Assembly: GCA_963788585.1 (NCBI GenBank)
Contig: CAWBHA010000003.1
Span: forward strand, 2,108,001 to 2,172,000
DNA from: Bog-473 sp963788585
Lineage (GTDB): Bacteria; Actinomycetota; Acidimicrobiia; Acidimicrobiales; RAAP-2
DNA length: 64,000 nucleotides
Direction: 5' to 3'
Shown in pieces: positions 49,658 through 58,846 of the stretch. A program made the translations under genes and the position numbers. How positions within the stretch are numbered: the stretch's first letter is position 1; each line of letters starts with the position of its first letter. The notes under the pieces are model-generated. The model was not told the DNA's origin and made no database searches. It saw only the letters and a program-made list of their open reading frames with translations.

Positions 49658-52072
49658 GTGGATCTATCCAGTCCTCGAAGCGCTGATGGATTCCGCAGTA
49701 TGCCATCAAGACGATGGCTGCATCTCGTGGCGGTTCTCTGGTCCTTCGCTTTGGCGGGCATGCTGCTGGCTCCTGCGCTGTCGCGTGGTTGGATGATCGG
49801 TACTTACGATCTGCTGGCGCGAGAAGGTCTCCTGACTCGACCAGGTGTCGTCATACACGGGGACTACAACGACAGCGATCTCATATCCGAGATGATCCAG
49901 TGGACGACGTTGAACTGGGATCAGGTCCACCACGGGATTCTCCCATTGTGGAACCCGTACAATGGGGTAGGGCTCCCACTGGCTTTCAATTGGCAGGCAG
50001 GGAGCTTCGGGCTCCCATCGCTGATCGGGTATCTCGTACCTGTCCGCTTGGCTTTCACAGCCGGTGTTGTGGCCACTCTGGTTATCGCTGGTACCGGGGC
50101 CTACGTCCTTGCTCGCGTACTACGCGTCGGGTTTCTCGGTTCCATCATGGCCGCGACGACCTTCGAACTGGGCGGAGCTCTCGTGGGTTGGCTCGGATAC
50201 CCCCACGCGCAGGTTCTGGCATGGGCCGGGTGGTTCTTCGCGGCCGGTGTTCTCGTTCTGCGCGGTCAACGTCGAATCCCAGCAATTGCTCTGCTCGCCG
50301 CGGTCGTTGCCGGCGCGGTGTACTGCGGCCAACCAGAGGTGTTGATCATCATCGTTGCGGCTACGGCACTCTTCCTGGCGGTGGTGCTCGTGCTCCGAGC
50401 CTTGCCTTCTCCAATGGGGTTTGAAGGCGGACCAATCTTGCGGCCGACGGTGGATCTCGGGATCGGATTCCTGGCGGGGCTGGGCCTCGCCGCACCGCTG
50501 CTCTTTCCAGCGCTGCAACTGACCAATCAATCCGTCAGAGCTACGGCAGCCGTGCCCTCATCACTGTCATTGCATGCCCTGACGTATCTCATCTTCCCCG
50601 GATACGACGGCGTCCCAGTGCCCGGAAATTTCGGGTTTAACTACGCGTTCTTCTATGAAGAGTACGGTGTGTACGTCGGGATCATCGCAATCGTCTTGGC
50701 GATCGTTGCCGTGGTTACCGGAGTGCGACGGCGGCGCCCGGAGGTCTTTGCCACCACTGCAGTCGCGATCGTGATGGGCAGCATCGTGTTCGTGGGACCC
50801 ATAACCCGACCGATCTTCAGTCTCCCATTTCTTCACGGGGTGACGGCGACGCGTGCTCTGATGCCTCTGGGGTTTTCGCTGGCCATTCTCGCCGGCATCG
50901 GATTGGACGAGGTCATCCGGTCGCCCAGATCTCGCCTCGTTCGAGGATCTTTGCTCTCTGGCTTCGGCGCTGCGACCCTGCTGCTCGCGGGTCTCTGGCT
51001 CTTTGGGCGAGGCGGAGACTACGCAGGGCTCCCACGCGTTGTGTACGCATTCGCCGCTCACGTTCGAGCGGAGAGTTTCGCGTGGCCCGTGGCATGCGTG
51101 GCAGTGGGCCTCGGTTGTGCCGCACTTCTGTATGTGCGCTTCCATCTGCGGCTACTCGTGGCCGTCATCCTGTTGGTCTGCGAGACATGGTTCCTCGTCG
51201 CTGCGGGTTCTATCCAGATCGCCTCCAGTCCCAATGGATTCCCGGCTACCCCCGCCGTGTCCGCGCTCCAGCATGTGGTCGGCTCGGCCGTTGTGGGAAC
51301 CGGACCGGGCTGCCCGGGCGGGATTCCGCCGGAGGTCAACATTGCCTACCAAGTGCACGAAATAAACCTCTACGATCCGATCGTGCCGAACGCCCTGTTT
51401 TCGGCATGGTCGCAAGCCGCCAAGACTCCCTCGGGATATCTTCGATTGAACACGTTTTGTCCGTGGATCGAAACGGCAGCGGAAGCCCGCCTTTTCGGCG
51501 TCAGTTACGTGTTGGTTGATGCGGGACAGCGAGGCCCAACCGGCGGCGTCTTCGTCACCCAACTGAAGGTTGAGCGCCAATCACCATCAGTTGCGCCATC
51601 TGCGCGCTCTCATGATGAGGACCTCTACTGGATTCCTGGGTCCGCTCAGGCAACCGTGATCACGATTCGGCCTGGCGGACCACTTCCTCCGGCGGACGCC
51701 CCCGGTACGCCGGTCGCAGTCCATGATCGGAACCCCGCTCGTTGGTCGGTGACGACAGATTCTCCCAAACCTGTAGAGCTTCGGCTTCATCTGACGGATG
51801 TGCCCGGTTGGCACGCATCCATAGACGGACGACCGCTCCAACTCGAGAGCCTTTCCGACATCATGTTCCAGGCGCGCATTCCCCAAGGACGTCATGTGAT
51901 CGAATTGAGCTACTGGCCGACGTCGTTTACCGCAGGCCTCATCGTCGCCGGCGTCACCCTGTCTGCGCTTGCCGTGGCTTATGCCACGCAGTGGCAGATT
52001 TGGCGGCGTCAGAGGACTCAGACGAAAGACACCGCAGATCTCGTTGGTCCTGATCGTCTGCGCTCCGCCTGA
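49658..52072 (+). CDS. YfhO-like polytopic membrane protein (second copy, 804 aa)
   Basis: GTG 49658 (an ATG at 49700 is possible) gives a protein of almost the same length and layout as the copy at 16850-19261. It has GTYDLLAREGLLTRPG near the N-terminus, MIQWTTLNWDQVHHGILPLWNPYNG, about 13 helices, and the C-terminal VPGWHASIDGRPL and ARIPQGRHVIELSYWP. The external loop motifs PLWNPYNGVGLPLAFN are kept. It stands alone among metabolic genes, with A/T more common at third codon positions than in its neighbours, which suggests separate acquisition. It is probably an extracytoplasmic glycosyltransferase. Confidence 0.8.
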   Translation: MDLSSPRSADGFRSMPSRRWLHLVAVLWSFALAGMLLAPALSRGWMIGTYDLLAREGLLTRPGVVIHGDYNDSDLISEMIQWTTLNWDQVHHGILPLWNPYNGVGLPLAFNWQAGSFGLPSLIGYLVPVRLAFTAGVVATLVIAGTGAYVLARVLRVGFLGSIMAATTFELGGALVGWLGYPHAQVLAWAGWFFAAGVLVLRGQRRIPAIALLAAVVAGAVYCGQPEVLIIIVAATALFLAVVLVLRALPSPMGFEGGPILRPTVDLGIGFLAGLGLAAPLLFPALQLTNQSVRATAAVPSSLSLHALTYLIFPGYDGVPVPGNFGFNYAFFYEEYGVYVGIIAIVLAIVAVVTGVRRRRPEVFATTAVAIVMGSIVFVGPITRPIFSLPFLHGVTATRALMPLGFSLAILAGIGLDEVIRSPRSRLVRGSLLSGFGAATLLLAGLWLFGRGGDYAGLPRVVYAFAAHVRAESFAWPVACVAVGLGCAALLYVRFHLRLLVAVILLVCETWFLVAAGSIQIASSPNGFPATPAVSALQHVVGSAVVGTGPGCPGGIPPEVNIAYQVHEINLYDPIVPNALFSAWSQAAKTPSGYLRLNTFCPWIETAAEARLFGVSYVLVDAGQRGPTGGVFVTQLKVERQSPSVAPSARSHDEDLYWIPGSAQATVITIRPGGPLPPADAPGTPVAVHDRNPARWSVTTDSPKPVELRLHLTDVPGWHASIDGRPLQLESLSDIMFQARIPQGRHVIELSYWPTSFTAGLIVAGVTLSALAVAYATQWQIWRRQRTQTKDTADLVGPDRLRSA

Positions 52073-52190
52073 ATCGCGGAGCGTGAAGTTCACTGCCGGC
52101 CGCTGACCGAGAGAATCATGCCGATCGTTCCAGCCTTCGACGAGGCAGTTCGACCCTCGACGCGGGGGACCTGATTCCATCCCGAGATCG

Positions 52191-53411
52191 CTAGGCCGGC
52201 GTTGGCTCCTTGGGTAACCCGAGCGCCCGCTCGCCCACGATGTTGCGCTGGATCTCCGCCGAGCCGCCCCAAATCGTCTCGGAACGTGAGAAGAAGAAGA
52301 GCGACTGCAGGTTGTCGACCGGGTAGTGCACCGCCGCACGACGTGCCCCCGGGAGTTGGCCCCCGGGCTCGCCGAGCAGGATCTGGCCCTCCATTCCCAG
52401 GATGTCCATGGCCAGGAGCATCGTCTCCTGGTGCGCCTCGGACCAGAACATCTTGTTGCACGCCCCCAACTTGGCCGTGGTGTGCGTGCCGTTCAGGGCG
52501 TCGGTCAGCGTGCGGAAGCCGTTGATCTGCATGATCTTGATCTTCGACCACGAACGGGCCAGCCGCTGGCGGGTCAGGGAGTCGTCGTTGCGGCCCTTCC
52601 GCCGCGCCACCTCGAGGATCTCGTCGAACTCCTTGAGGAAGCGACGGTGGCCGGTCGTGGCCGAGGTGCCGCGTTCGAACCCCAGCGTTGTCATGGCGAC
52701 CTTCCAGCCGTTGTTCACGCCGCCGATGACGTTGTTCGTGGGGCAGCGAACGTTGCTGAAGAAGACCTCGTTGAACTCAGCGGAGCCGTCGATCTGCTCG
52801 ATCGGCCGCACCTCGACGCCCGGCTGCCTCATCGGCACGAGGAGGTAGGAGATCCCGGCGTGCTTTGGCACGTCGGGGTCGGTGCGGGCGAGCAGGAAGA
52901 TGTAGTCGGCGTACTGGGCCTGCGTTGTCCAGACCTTCTGCCCGTTGATCACCCACTCGTCGCCGTCGAGCTCGGCTCGCGTGGTGAGGCTGGCCAGGTC
53001 CGACCCTGCGTCGGGCTCGCTGAAACCCTGGCACCAGGCGATCTCACCCTTGAGGATGCCCGGGATGAACGCCTGCTTCTGTTCTTCGGTACCCCACTGC
53101 AGAATGGTGGGTCCGACGAGCGTGTCGCCGAAGAAGTCCCCGCGCAGGGGCGCGCCCGCCCGTGCGAACTCCTCGTTGAGCACCACCTGCTCGATGAGGG
53201 AGAGGCCCTTGCCGCCGTACTCGGCGGGCCAGCTGGCGCAGATCCAGCCGCCGGCGAAGAGCTTCTCCGTCCACTCCTCGTTGAAGGCGTTGCGCTCCTC
53301 CGGCGTCATCGTGAAGTCCGGCTCGCCCCAACCCTCGGGCAGGTTGTCCTGCAACCATCGGGCGATCTCGACCCGGAAGTCCTCGGCCACCTTCGGATAC
53401 GCGAGGTCCAT
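52191..53411 (-). CDS. Acyl-CoA dehydrogenase
   Basis: ATG 53411 starts a 406-residue protein that begins in the normal way for the family (MDLAYPKVAEDFRVEIARW). Visible features are WICASWPAEYGGKGLSLIEQ, CQGFSEPDAGSDLASLTTRAE in the FAD-binding middle domain, WTTQAQYADYIFLLAR, and the C-terminal SETIWGGSAEIQRNIVGERALGLP. It would oxidise an acyl-CoA to the enoyl-CoA with FAD. The open frame continues upstream to 53801, but that part has no family similarity. No beta-oxidation partners are adjacent. Confidence 0.9.
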   Translation of the reverse strand: MDLAYPKVAEDFRVEIARWLQDNLPEGWGEPDFTMTPEERNAFNEEWTEKLFAGGWICASWPAEYGGKGLSLIEQVVLNEEFARAGAPLRGDFFGDTLVGPTILQWGTEEQKQAFIPGILKGEIAWCQGFSEPDAGSDLASLTTRAELDGDEWVINGQKVWTTQAQYADYIFLLARTDPDVPKHAGISYLLVPMRQPGVEVRPIEQIDGSAEFNEVFFSNVRCPTNNVIGGVNNGWKVAMTTLGFERGTSATTGHRRFLKEFDEILEVARRKGRNDDSLTRQRLARSWSKIKIMQINGFRTLTDALNGTHTTAKLGACNKMFWSEAHQETMLLAMDILGMEGQILLGEPGGQLPGARRAAVHYPVDNLQSLFFFSRSETIWGGSAEIQRNIVGERALGLPKEPTPA

Positions 53412-53819
53412 CAGCTCACGGTACCCGTCCGCCGCACGCTCCGGCGACAGGCGTCCGTCGCCCTCTCGACAGGTTGCCACCGCACCCGACCAGGTAAGAT
53501 GGTCCTGGCAACACGTTGCCGACCAACCCGCAGAGGCCCCATCGAGGGATGACGGAGAAGGAGGTGTGGCCATGTCGAGGGGCGAACCCCCCAGTAGCAC
53601 AGCCGGAGCCTGCCCTCTCCCTGCCACCGGCTGATTTCGGCCGCAGGCGGCCCATGCGCGCGGGCATCCGCTCGTGCCCTGAGCCCCGATCGTGGGTATC
53701 GCAAGGAGGCAGACACCGGCGCTGAAACCCCGGGGTTCGCGCACGCCACGCGCCGTTCCGCCGATCCGACCGACCCGACCCGAACGATCCCCTGAGGACA
53801 CGCCAGAGGAGGGAGCTCC
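53412..53819. other. 408-base gap: divergent promoter region and long leader of the MgtE-N gene
   Basis: TTGCCA (53474-53479) and TAAGAT (53495-53500) make a possible plus-strand promoter with a 15-base spacer, giving a leader of about 310 bases. Within it are a GGGG-CGAA-CCCC hairpin (53579-53590), AGCCGG/CCGGCT arms (53601-53606 and 53627-53632) and GGCCGC/GCGGCC-type arms near 53639-53655. A GAGGAGGGAG site precedes ATG 53820. A leader this long before a metal-transport operon could be regulatory, but I found no known riboswitch core. Confidence 0.35.
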
Positions 53820-55229
53820 ATGGCCACGCCACCGTCGACGAGCACCGAGAGCCGCACGCGCCTCTTACCCGGGCGCGCCCGCGATCCCGAGGGGCCGCCG
53901 CATCAGCGCCGGCGACGCACGCGGCGCATCCTGGCGTCGGAAGGGGTCTTCGACTCCATCGTGTCGCTCGCCGGCCTCTTGGGCCAGCCCGTCCGAAACC
54001 AGAGCGGGCAGGAGATCGGCCGCCTCGATGACGTGGTCGCCCGCTGGGCGGACGGGCAGGTGTACCCCCCGGTCAGCGGGCTGATCATCCGAGTCGGTCG
54101 CCGGCTCGCCTTCGTCCCCGCCTCGGCCATCGACCGCATCGGGCACGCCGAGGTCGTGTTGCGCTCGTCCAGGCTCGACCTGCGCGACGTCATGCGGCGG
54201 TCGGGCGAGGTGCTCCTGGCCAAGGACGTTCTCGACCACCAGCTGGTCGACGTCGAGGGAGTGCAGGTCATCCGCGCCGCCGACCTCTACCTGGCCGAGG
54301 TCATCGGCCGCATCCGGCTCGTGGGTGCGGACATCTCCAACGCGACGCTGCTGCGCCGGCTCGGACCGCGCCGATGGCGGCCGCGTCCGACGCCCGACCG
54401 CGTCATCGACTGGGCGGCCATCCAGCCCTTCGCCGAGTCGGCGGATCAGGGGAACGGCGAGGCCACCCCCGTCCGGCTGAAGACGACCAACGAGGGCCTG
54501 CACCGGCTGCGCCCCGGTGAGCTGGCCGACCTGCTCGAGGACCTGCGCCGCGACGAGCGCCGCGAGCTCCTGGCCGCGCTCAGCCCCGACGAGGCGGCCG
54601 ACGCACTGGAGGAGATGCAGCCCGAGTACCTCGAGCAGCTCCTGCGCGAGACTGACCCCGTGGAGGCGGCGCGCCTGCTGGCCGCCATGGAGCCCGACGA
54701 GGCGGTCGAAGCGTTGCGTGACCTGCCGCTCGCCGTGCGCGGCGAGGTCCTCTGGCACATCCCGGCGAAGACGGCCCTGGCCCTGCGCGAGCTGCTGGGC
54801 TACGCCGAGAACGAGGCCGGCGGGATCATGACGACGGCGCTCGTGACCGCCAAGTCGGGGGAGAAGGTCAAGAGGGTCACCGACCGGCTCTCCGAGTCTC
54901 GCGCCCACGACGTCGACCTCGAAGCGGTGGCGGTCGTCGACAGCGACGGCCGCCTCGTCGGCGACGTCCCCGTGCTCGACATCCTGCTCGCCCTGCGGGC
55001 CGACAGCGACACCCGCATGTCAGCCCTCCTCGGCGACGAGGACGTCGTGACGGTGAACCCGCACGCGAAGGCGGCGGAGGTGGCTGGACAGCTGGTCGAG
55101 GCCCGCCGGCACTCCCTCGTGGTCGTGGACGAGGAAGGCTGCCCGATCGGGCGCATCCTGGCCGACGACGTCCTCGACGCCCTGGTGCCGACCAAGGGCC
55201 GCTTCCACTTCCCGCGCCTGCTGTCATGA
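53820..55229 (+). CDS. MgtE N-terminal-domain / CBS protein with PRC-barrel, lacking the MgtE channel
   Basis: GAGGAGGGAG precedes ATG 53820. The 469 residues start with an Arg/Pro-rich segment. Two PRC-barrel-like beta units follow (LGQPVRNQSGQEIGRLDDVV ... and LAKDVLDHQLVDVEGVQVI). Next comes an MgtE_N superhelix (about 225-330: LADLLEDLRRDERRELLAAL, DEAADALEEM, EAARLLAAMEPDEAVEALRDL) and two CBS domains (about 335-455). The five-helix MgtE channel that should follow is absent. MgtE_N/CBS senses Mg2+ in MgtE channels. The next gene, overlapping by ATGA, is an NRAMP-like transporter, so this is probably its cytosolic regulator. Confidence 0.85.
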   Translation: MATPPSTSTESRTRLLPGRARDPEGPPHQRRRRTRRILASEGVFDSIVSLAGLLGQPVRNQSGQEIGRLDDVVARWADGQVYPPVSGLIIRVGRRLAFVPASAIDRIGHAEVVLRSSRLDLRDVMRRSGEVLLAKDVLDHQLVDVEGVQVIRAADLYLAEVIGRIRLVGADISNATLLRRLGPRRWRPRPTPDRVIDWAAIQPFAESADQGNGEATPVRLKTTNEGLHRLRPGELADLLEDLRRDERRELLAALSPDEAADALEEMQPEYLEQLLRETDPVEAARLLAAMEPDEAVEALRDLPLAVRGEVLWHIPAKTALALRELLGYAENEAGGIMTTALVTAKSGEKVKRVTDRLSESRAHDVDLEAVAVVDSDGRLVGDVPVLDILLALRADSDTRMSALLGDEDVVTVNPHAKAAEVAGQLVEARRHSLVVVDEEGCPIGRILADDVLDALVPTKGRFHFPRLLS

Positions 55230-56470
55230 GGTTGATGGCCCCGCGCCGCCGGTGGCTCGTCTACCTGGCGGCCGCCGGACCTGGTCTCGTCGCGGCGGCC
55301 GCGGGCAACGACGCCGGCGGCATCGTGACCTACTCGTCCGCGGGGGCGCAGTTCGTCTACCGCACCTTGTTCCTGATGGTGCTGATCGCCGTCGCCTACG
55401 TCGTCGTCCAGGAGATGGTGGCCCGCCTCGCCGTGCACACCGGCAAGGGCCTCGCCGCGCTCATCCGCGAGGAGTTCGACCTCCGCCTCACCGCATTCGC
55501 CATCACCGCGTTCGCCATCGCGAATGTGGGGCTGATGGTGACCGAGTTCGGCGGCATCGCCACGTCCTTCGAGCTGTTCGACGTGTCGCGCTACCTCTCG
55601 GTCCCGATCGCCGCCGTCGCCATCTGGTCCCTCGTGCTCTTCGGCTCCTACCGCTACGCCGAGCGCATCTTCCTCCTTCTCACCGTTGTCTTCGTCGCCT
55701 ACCCGATCGCCGCCGTCCTGGCCCGTCCCAACTGGCACGCCGTGGCGTCCAACACCCTGTGGCCGCATTTCGTCGCTTCGAAGTCCTTCCTGCTGTTGTC
55801 GGTCGCGCTCATCGGCACGACGATCACTCCGTACATCCAGCTCTACGAGGCGGGCGCGGTCGTCGACAAGGGCGTGAAGCCCGACGAGTACCGCTTCCAG
55901 CGCGTCGACGCCATCACAGGTGCCGTGCTGGCGTCCATCGTCGCCATGTCGATCATCGTGGCGACCGGGGCCACGATCGGCGGGACGGGCGTGCTCACCT
56001 CCGCCGCCACCGCCGCCGAGGGCCTCAAGCCGGTGGCCGGCGCCGCGTCCGAGACGCTCTTCGGGCTCGGGCTCCTCGGCGCGTCCGCCCTGGCTGCGGC
56101 CGTCGTCCCGCTCTCGACGTCCTACGCCGTGGCCGAGGCCATCGGGGTCGAGCGCTCGGTCTCCTCGAGCTTCCGCCAGGCGCCCGTCTTCCTGGGCATC
56201 TTCACCTTCCAGATCGTGGTCGGCGCCGCCGTCGTCCTGTTGCCCGGCAACCTCATCACGCTCATCCTCAACACCCAGGTCCTGGAGGGCGTCATCACCC
56301 CCATGACACTCATCCTGATCCTCGTGCTGGCCAACCGCCGTTCGCTGCTCGGCTCGGCCGCCAACGGCACCCTCGCCCGTTGGGTCGGTGGTGCGTGCAT
56401 CGTGGGCGTCGCCGCCGTGGCGTCCGTCTACGTGGTCCTGACCCTGCTCAGCTGGGTCGGCATCGGCTGA
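55226..56470 (+). CDS. NRAMP-family metal transporter with non-canonical metal site
   Basis: ATG 55226 overlaps the upstream stop (ATGA). The 414-residue protein has about 11 helices and the NRAMP fold signature GPGLVAAAAGNDAGGIVTYSSAG in helix 1, and the helix 6 region ALIGTTITPYIQLYEAGAVVDKG. The classic DPGN is N28-D29-A-G-G, and the helix 6 MPH is T201-P-Y203, so the methionine that selects for Mn2+/Fe2+ is missing. NRAMP-related transporters with such losses have been linked to Mg2+. Coupling with an MgtE-type Mg2+-sensing domain supports Mg2+ or another hard cation; this remains inference. Confidence 0.85.
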   Translation: MRLMAPRRRWLVYLAAAGPGLVAAAAGNDAGGIVTYSSAGAQFVYRTLFLMVLIAVAYVVVQEMVARLAVHTGKGLAALIREEFDLRLTAFAITAFAIANVGLMVTEFGGIATSFELFDVSRYLSVPIAAVAIWSLVLFGSYRYAERIFLLLTVVFVAYPIAAVLARPNWHAVASNTLWPHFVASKSFLLLSVALIGTTITPYIQLYEAGAVVDKGVKPDEYRFQRVDAITGAVLASIVAMSIIVATGATIGGTGVLTSAATAAEGLKPVAGAASETLFGLGLLGASALAAAVVPLSTSYAVAEAIGVERSVSSSFRQAPVFLGIFTFQIVVGAAVVLLPGNLITLILNTQVLEGVITPMTLILILVLANRRSLLGSAANGTLARWVGGACIVGVAAVASVYVVLTLLSWVGIG

Positions 56471-56528
56471 GGCGACAGAGCCCGCCAGCCGGTGTCGTTT
56501 GCGTCGGACCAGGGCGTTCGGGGAGGCT

Positions 56529-58037
56529 ATGCGGCCATGGTGGGTCGAGCTCGGACATCCATTGCCTAAAACGCCCCGCCAGAAGTGGATCGAGACCAAG
56601 GAGTCCTGGGAGCGTTCGCGGCGCATCGAGGTGCCCGCCCCGATCCCCGCCGCACCACCTGCTCCCGGGGGACTGCGCGTCGCCTACCTGACCTATCGGG
56701 GGAACCCGCGGTGTGGAGGCCAGGGGGTCTACACCCGCCACCTCACGCGCCAGCTCCTTGCGCTCGGCCACTCCGTCGAGGTCTTCTCGGGGCCGCCGTG
56801 GCCCGAGCTCGACGAGGGCGTCGGGTTCGTCCCGGTGCCCGGGCTCGATCTCTACCGCCAGCCCGACCCCTTCCGGGTGCCCCATCCGCGTGAGTTCGAC
56901 TCCCGCGAGGACTGGATGGAGTTCGCCGTCATGTGCACCGCCGGCTTCGGCGAGCCCCTGGCCTTCTCCCGCCGCGCCCGCCAGCTCCTGGCCGGGCGCC
57001 GGGATGCGTTCGACGTGGTCCACGACAACCAGTGCCTGGGCAACGGCATGCTCGGCATGGTCGACGACGGCTGGCCCCTGTTGACCACGCTGCACCACCC
57101 GATCACGGTCGACCGCCAACTGGCGCTGTCGCACACGACCAACCCGTGGCAGAGCTTCACCACCCGACGCTGGTTCGGCTTTCTCGGCATGCAGGTCCGG
57201 GTGGCCCGGGCCCTGCCCGCCGTCGTCACGGTGTCGCAGAACTCCCGCCAGGACATCGCGGCGCAGATGGCCGTCCCTCCCGAGCGCATGACGGTCGTGC
57301 CGGTCGGGGTCGACCACACCGTCTTCCGGCCCAGGGACGAGGTGCATCCGGTGCCCGGCCGCATCATGGTCACCTCGAGCAGCGACGTCCCGATGAAGGG
57401 GTTGGTGCCGCTCCTCGAGGCCGTCGCCAAACTGCGGACCGAGCGCGACGTCGAGCTCACGGTCATCGGCCAGCCGACCGAGGGCGGCCGCGTCGACCGG
57501 GCGATCGCCCGTCTCGGGCTCGCCGATGTCGTCCACTGCGTGAGCGGCATCAGCGACGAGGAGCTGGCCCGCCTCTACGGCGAGGCCGAGGTGGCCGTCG
57601 TGCCGTCCCTGTACGAGGGCTTTTCGTTGCCCGCCATCGAGGCCATGTCCTGCGGGGTGTCCGTCGTGGCCACGACCGGAGGCGCACTGCCCGAGGTTGT
57701 GGGGAAGGACGGCGAGACGGGCCTGTTGGTGCCGCCCGACGATCCCGGTGCGCTGGCCGGGGCCATCGGCCGCCTGCTCGACGACCCGGCGCTGCGGGCG
57801 CGCCTCGGTGCGGCCGGCCGTGCCCGCGTCGTCAGCCGCTTCACGTGGCAGGTCACGGCCGCCGGCACCGCGGCCTGCTATCGGGCCATCCTGGACGGGG
57901 AGCCGCTTCCCGGCGCGCCTGCCGCCGCCGGCGCCACCGCGGCCACCGAGGCCTCCGCGACCTCAGCGACCACGTTCCCCTCTGCCACAGCTGCGAGCAC
58001 CGCCACCGCGTCGGCGGCCCCGCAGGGCGCCGCCTGA
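56529..58037 (+). CDS. GT4-family glycosyltransferase with Ala/Thr-rich tail
   Basis: The start is uncertain: ATG 56529 has GGGGAGG too close (two bases), and TTG 56499 is an alternative. The roughly 502-residue product has the GT4 fold: VAYLTYRGNPRCGGQGVYTRHL at the N-terminus (key GGQGVYTR), TTLHHPITVDRQ, VVPVGVDHTVF, the donor region VPSLYEGFSLPAIEAMSCG and the GETGLLVPPDD element. The last 40 residues are a low-complexity Ala/Thr/Ser tail. It transfers a sugar from a nucleotide donor in the cytoplasm. It is the first gene of a tight three-gene cassette (1-4 base overlaps). Confidence 0.9.
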   Translation: MRPWWVELGHPLPKTPRQKWIETKESWERSRRIEVPAPIPAAPPAPGGLRVAYLTYRGNPRCGGQGVYTRHLTRQLLALGHSVEVFSGPPWPELDEGVGFVPVPGLDLYRQPDPFRVPHPREFDSREDWMEFAVMCTAGFGEPLAFSRRARQLLAGRRDAFDVVHDNQCLGNGMLGMVDDGWPLLTTLHHPITVDRQLALSHTTNPWQSFTTRRWFGFLGMQVRVARALPAVVTVSQNSRQDIAAQMAVPPERMTVVPVGVDHTVFRPRDEVHPVPGRIMVTSSSDVPMKGLVPLLEAVAKLRTERDVELTVIGQPTEGGRVDRAIARLGLADVVHCVSGISDEELARLYGEAEVAVVPSLYEGFSLPAIEAMSCGVSVVATTGGALPEVVGKDGETGLLVPPDDPGALAGAIGRLLDDPALRARLGAAGRARVVSRFTWQVTAAGTAACYRAILDGEPLPGAPAAAGATAATEASATSATTFPSATAASTATASAAPQGAA

Positions 58038-58846
58038 TGCTCACCGTCGACTACGACCGGCTCGGCGTCGCCGCGGGGGACAGGCTGCTCGACCTGGGCT
58101 GCGGCTTCGGCCGCCACGCCTTCGAGGCCGCTCGACGCGGCGCCTCCGTCGTCGCGCTCGACGCGGGTGCCGGGGAGGTGGCACAGGTGCGGGCCACGCT
58201 CGGCGCCATGGCCGAGGCGGGGGAGCTGGCCGACGGCCACTCGGCCTCGGCGGTGCAAGGTGACGCGCTGGCCCTGCCGTTCGCCGAGGGCACCTTCGAC
58301 CGGGTCATCGCCTCCGAGGTCCTCGAGCACATCCCCGACGACGCGGCCGCCATGCACGAGCTCGCCCGGGTGCTGCGCCCGGGCGGGACGATGGCCGTCA
58401 CGGTCCCGCGTTGCGGGCCCGAGGCCATCAACTGGGCCCTGTCGGACGAGTACCACGACAACCCCGGAGGCCACGTCCGGATCTACCGACGCTCCACCCT
58501 CGAGCGCCGGCTGCGCTCGAGTGGGCTCGTGCCCACCGGCTACCACTACGCCCACGGCCTGCACTCGCCCTACTGGTGGCTCCGTTGCCTGGTCGGGCCC
58601 TCCAACGACGCCAACCCGGCGGTGGAGGCGTACCACAAGGTGCTCGTGTGGGACATCGTCAAGGCGCCGTTGGTCACGCGCACGGCCGACCGCATGCTGA
58701 GCCCGCTCATCGGCAAGAGCCTCGTCGTCTACCTGACCAAGCCCGAAGCGTCCGTCGCCGGGCTGCCGGACGTCCGGCCGAACCTTCCCCGCGGCGTGCC
58801 GGGCCGGCGCGGGCCCACCACACCGACCCAAGGGGCCGCTGCATGA
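58037..58846 (+). CDS. Class I SAM methyltransferase
   Basis: ATG 58037 overlaps the glycosyltransferase stop by one base (TGATG). The 269-residue protein has motif I LLDLGCGFGRHAFEA, motif II VVALDAGAGE, and DRVIASEVLEHIPDDAAAMHELARVLRPGG. The C-terminal part contains GGHVRIYRRSTLERRLRSSGL and a Trp/Tyr-rich HGLHSPYWWLRCLVG that suggests a hydrophobic acceptor. It is fixed between a GT4 gene and the alpha-alpha-barrel gene, so it probably methylates the same product. Confidence 0.9.
   Translation: MLTVDYDRLGVAAGDRLLDLGCGFGRHAFEAARRGASVVALDAGAGEVAQVRATLGAMAEAGELADGHSASAVQGDALALPFAEGTFDRVIASEVLEHIPDDAAAMHELARVLRPGGTMAVTVPRCGPEAINWALSDEYHDNPGGHVRIYRRSTLERRLRSSGLVPTGYHYAHGLHSPYWWLRCLVGPSNDANPAVEAYHKVLVWDIVKAPLVTRTADRMLSPLIGKSLVVYLTKPEASVAGLPDVRPNLPRGVPGRRGPTTPTQGAAA

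Noticed and set aside
53412..53801. N-terminal extension of the acyl-CoA dehydrogenase to 53801
   Set aside because: The open frame exists, but the added 130 residues have no family similarity, whereas MDLAYPKVAEDF is a normal start for the family.
53480..53819. M-box, yybP-ykoY or ydaO riboswitch before the MgtE-N/NRAMP operon
   Set aside because: I compared the leader with the conserved cores I remember for these classes and found no convincing match. It is kept only as an uncharacterised leader.
54800..56626. 608-codon minus-strand frame opposite the MgtE-N and NRAMP genes
   Set aside because: Its translation is low-complexity Asp/Gly/His/Arg-rich, typical of an antisense frame of a GC-rich gene.
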